A stretch of DNA of 64,000 nt from Vogesella aquatica. Its GTDB lineage: Bacteria > Pseudomonadota > Gammaproteobacteria > Burkholderiales > Chromobacteriaceae. This document shows positions 63,418-64,000 of this stretch, piece by piece. The stretch lies in assembly GCF_028548455.1 (NCBI RefSeq), contig NZ_JAQQLF010000009.1:124001-188000 (forward strand), read 5' to 3'. The notes below the pieces were generated by a model. That model was not told the DNA's origin. It worked only from the letters and a program-made list of their open reading frames with translations, and did not search any database. Position 1 is the first letter of the stretch. Each line of letters begins with the position of its first letter. A program made the translations under genes and the position numbers.

Positions 63418-64000
63418 ATGATTGAAGCTGAAGTACTCAATCAAATTCAGGCTCAGATCGACGATCTGACTACCCGCAACACCGATATCCGGGGGTATCT
63501 TTGACTACGACGGTAAAAAAGACCGTCTGGAAGAAGTAAGCCGCCTCACCGAAGACCCCGATATCTGGAACGACCCCAAAAAGGCGCAAGAACTCGGCCG
63601 TGAACGCAAGCAGCTGGAAGACGTGGTACTGGTGATCGAAGGCATCGCCAACACCCTGGCCGACTGCGGCGAGCTGTTTGAAATGGGCAAGGCCGAAGAA
63701 GATGACGACACCATCCTGGCGGTAAAAGCCGACCTGGACGCCGTGGAAGAAAAGCTGGCCAAGCTGGAATTCCGCCGCATGTTCCACGACCCGATGGACC
63801 CGAACAACTGCTTCCTGGACATCCAGGCCGGCGCCGGCGGTACCGAGGCGCAAGACTGGGCGGGCATGCTGCTGCGCATGTACGTGCGCTACGCCGAACG
63901 CAAGGGCTTCAAGGTAGAGATCCTGGAAGAATCCGAAGGCGAAGTGGCCGGCATCAGCAGCGCCACCATCAAGATCGAAGGCGAATACGCCTACGGCCTG
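63418..64000 (+). CDS. prfB: Peptide chain release factor 2, programmed +1 frameshift, 3' end outside window
   Basis: RF2 reads UAA and UGA stop codons. The ATG at 63418 has GGAGG about nine bases upstream. After 28 codons the zero frame meets TGA at 63502-63504 within GGGGGTATCTTTGAC, the conserved slippery site: an internal Shine-Dalgarno-like GGGGG, CTT and the TGA. Reading shifts +1 at CTT and continues as D-Y-D-G-K-K from 63503 to the window end. The later part has the RF2 start of domain 2, [11 protein letters not shown]. The gene autoregulates: low RF2 favours the shift. The GGQ motif lies beyond the window. Confidence 0.97.

Overview
The window looks like a chromosomal segment of a betaproteobacterium of the order Neisseriales, probably the Chromobacteriaceae (Chromobacterium/Vogesella type). 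The backbone is GC-rich. It carries a 296-residue phenylalanine hydroxylase of the Chromobacterium type, a ccoNOQP-G-H cbb3 oxidase cluster, a tryptophanase operon and a contiguous sdh-gltA-suc-lpd TCA cluster. The assignment rests on gene content and protein resemblance, without a database search.

Layout. Bases 1-10500 hold a filamentous phage (inovirus) genome or prophage. Its minus strand carries an initiator (HUH, two-tyrosine), a ssDNA-binding protein, the major coat protein with its own terminator, small membrane proteins, a pIII-like adsorption protein, a pVI-like protein, a Zot/pI assembly ATPase, a pIV-like secretin and an AlpA-type regulator. The plus strand carries a repressor-like gene and two small genes, with strongly structured non-coding DNA between and after them. 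Left of the phage is a truncated AT-rich DUF2971 gene. Bases 11036-14276 hold an AT-rich three-gene operon (DUF262 protein, AAA/DUF3696-type ATPase, unknown protein) that looks like an anti-phage defence cassette.

From 14.8 kb the core-like chromosome begins: a hybrid histidine kinase; phhA with a divergent Lrp-type regulator; an EamA transporter; pepN and an M61 peptidase; an FNR-type box followed by ccoNOQP, ccoG, ccoH and a lipoprotein; an MFS transporter divergent from an SgrR-like regulator; an FMN-dependent 2-hydroxy-acid dehydrogenase; tryptophanase with a previously unlisted 34-codon TnaC leader; a POT peptide transporter; small enzymes; an ABC exporter; a Zn/Cd/Pb P-type ATPase with an (Asp-His)13 tract and its MerR-type regulator; a structured RNA candidate; a LysR regulator; the TCA cluster sdhCDAB-sdhE-gltA-sucAB-lpd-sucCD; a GntR/UTRA regulator; mdh; and prfB with its programmed frameshift, cut by the window end.

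The strongest unexplained signal is the 9-mer GTTGGCCGC (fuller form AAGGTTGGCCGCA). I find it 47 times on both strands, where about one is expected by chance. It lies inside genes and between them. One intergenic inverted pair forms a perfect terminator after gltA, and a second inverted pair marks the edge of the AT-rich island. This is how DNA uptake sequences behave in Neisseriaceae, but the sequence is different. It is absent from 4168 to 14427, which covers part of the phage and the whole defence island. Other leads are the defence-like operon, the minus-strand RNA near 47 kb, the TnaC leader with W20/D24/P32 spacing, a duplicated 20-bp palindrome in the phage, and a perfect hairpin just before ccoG.
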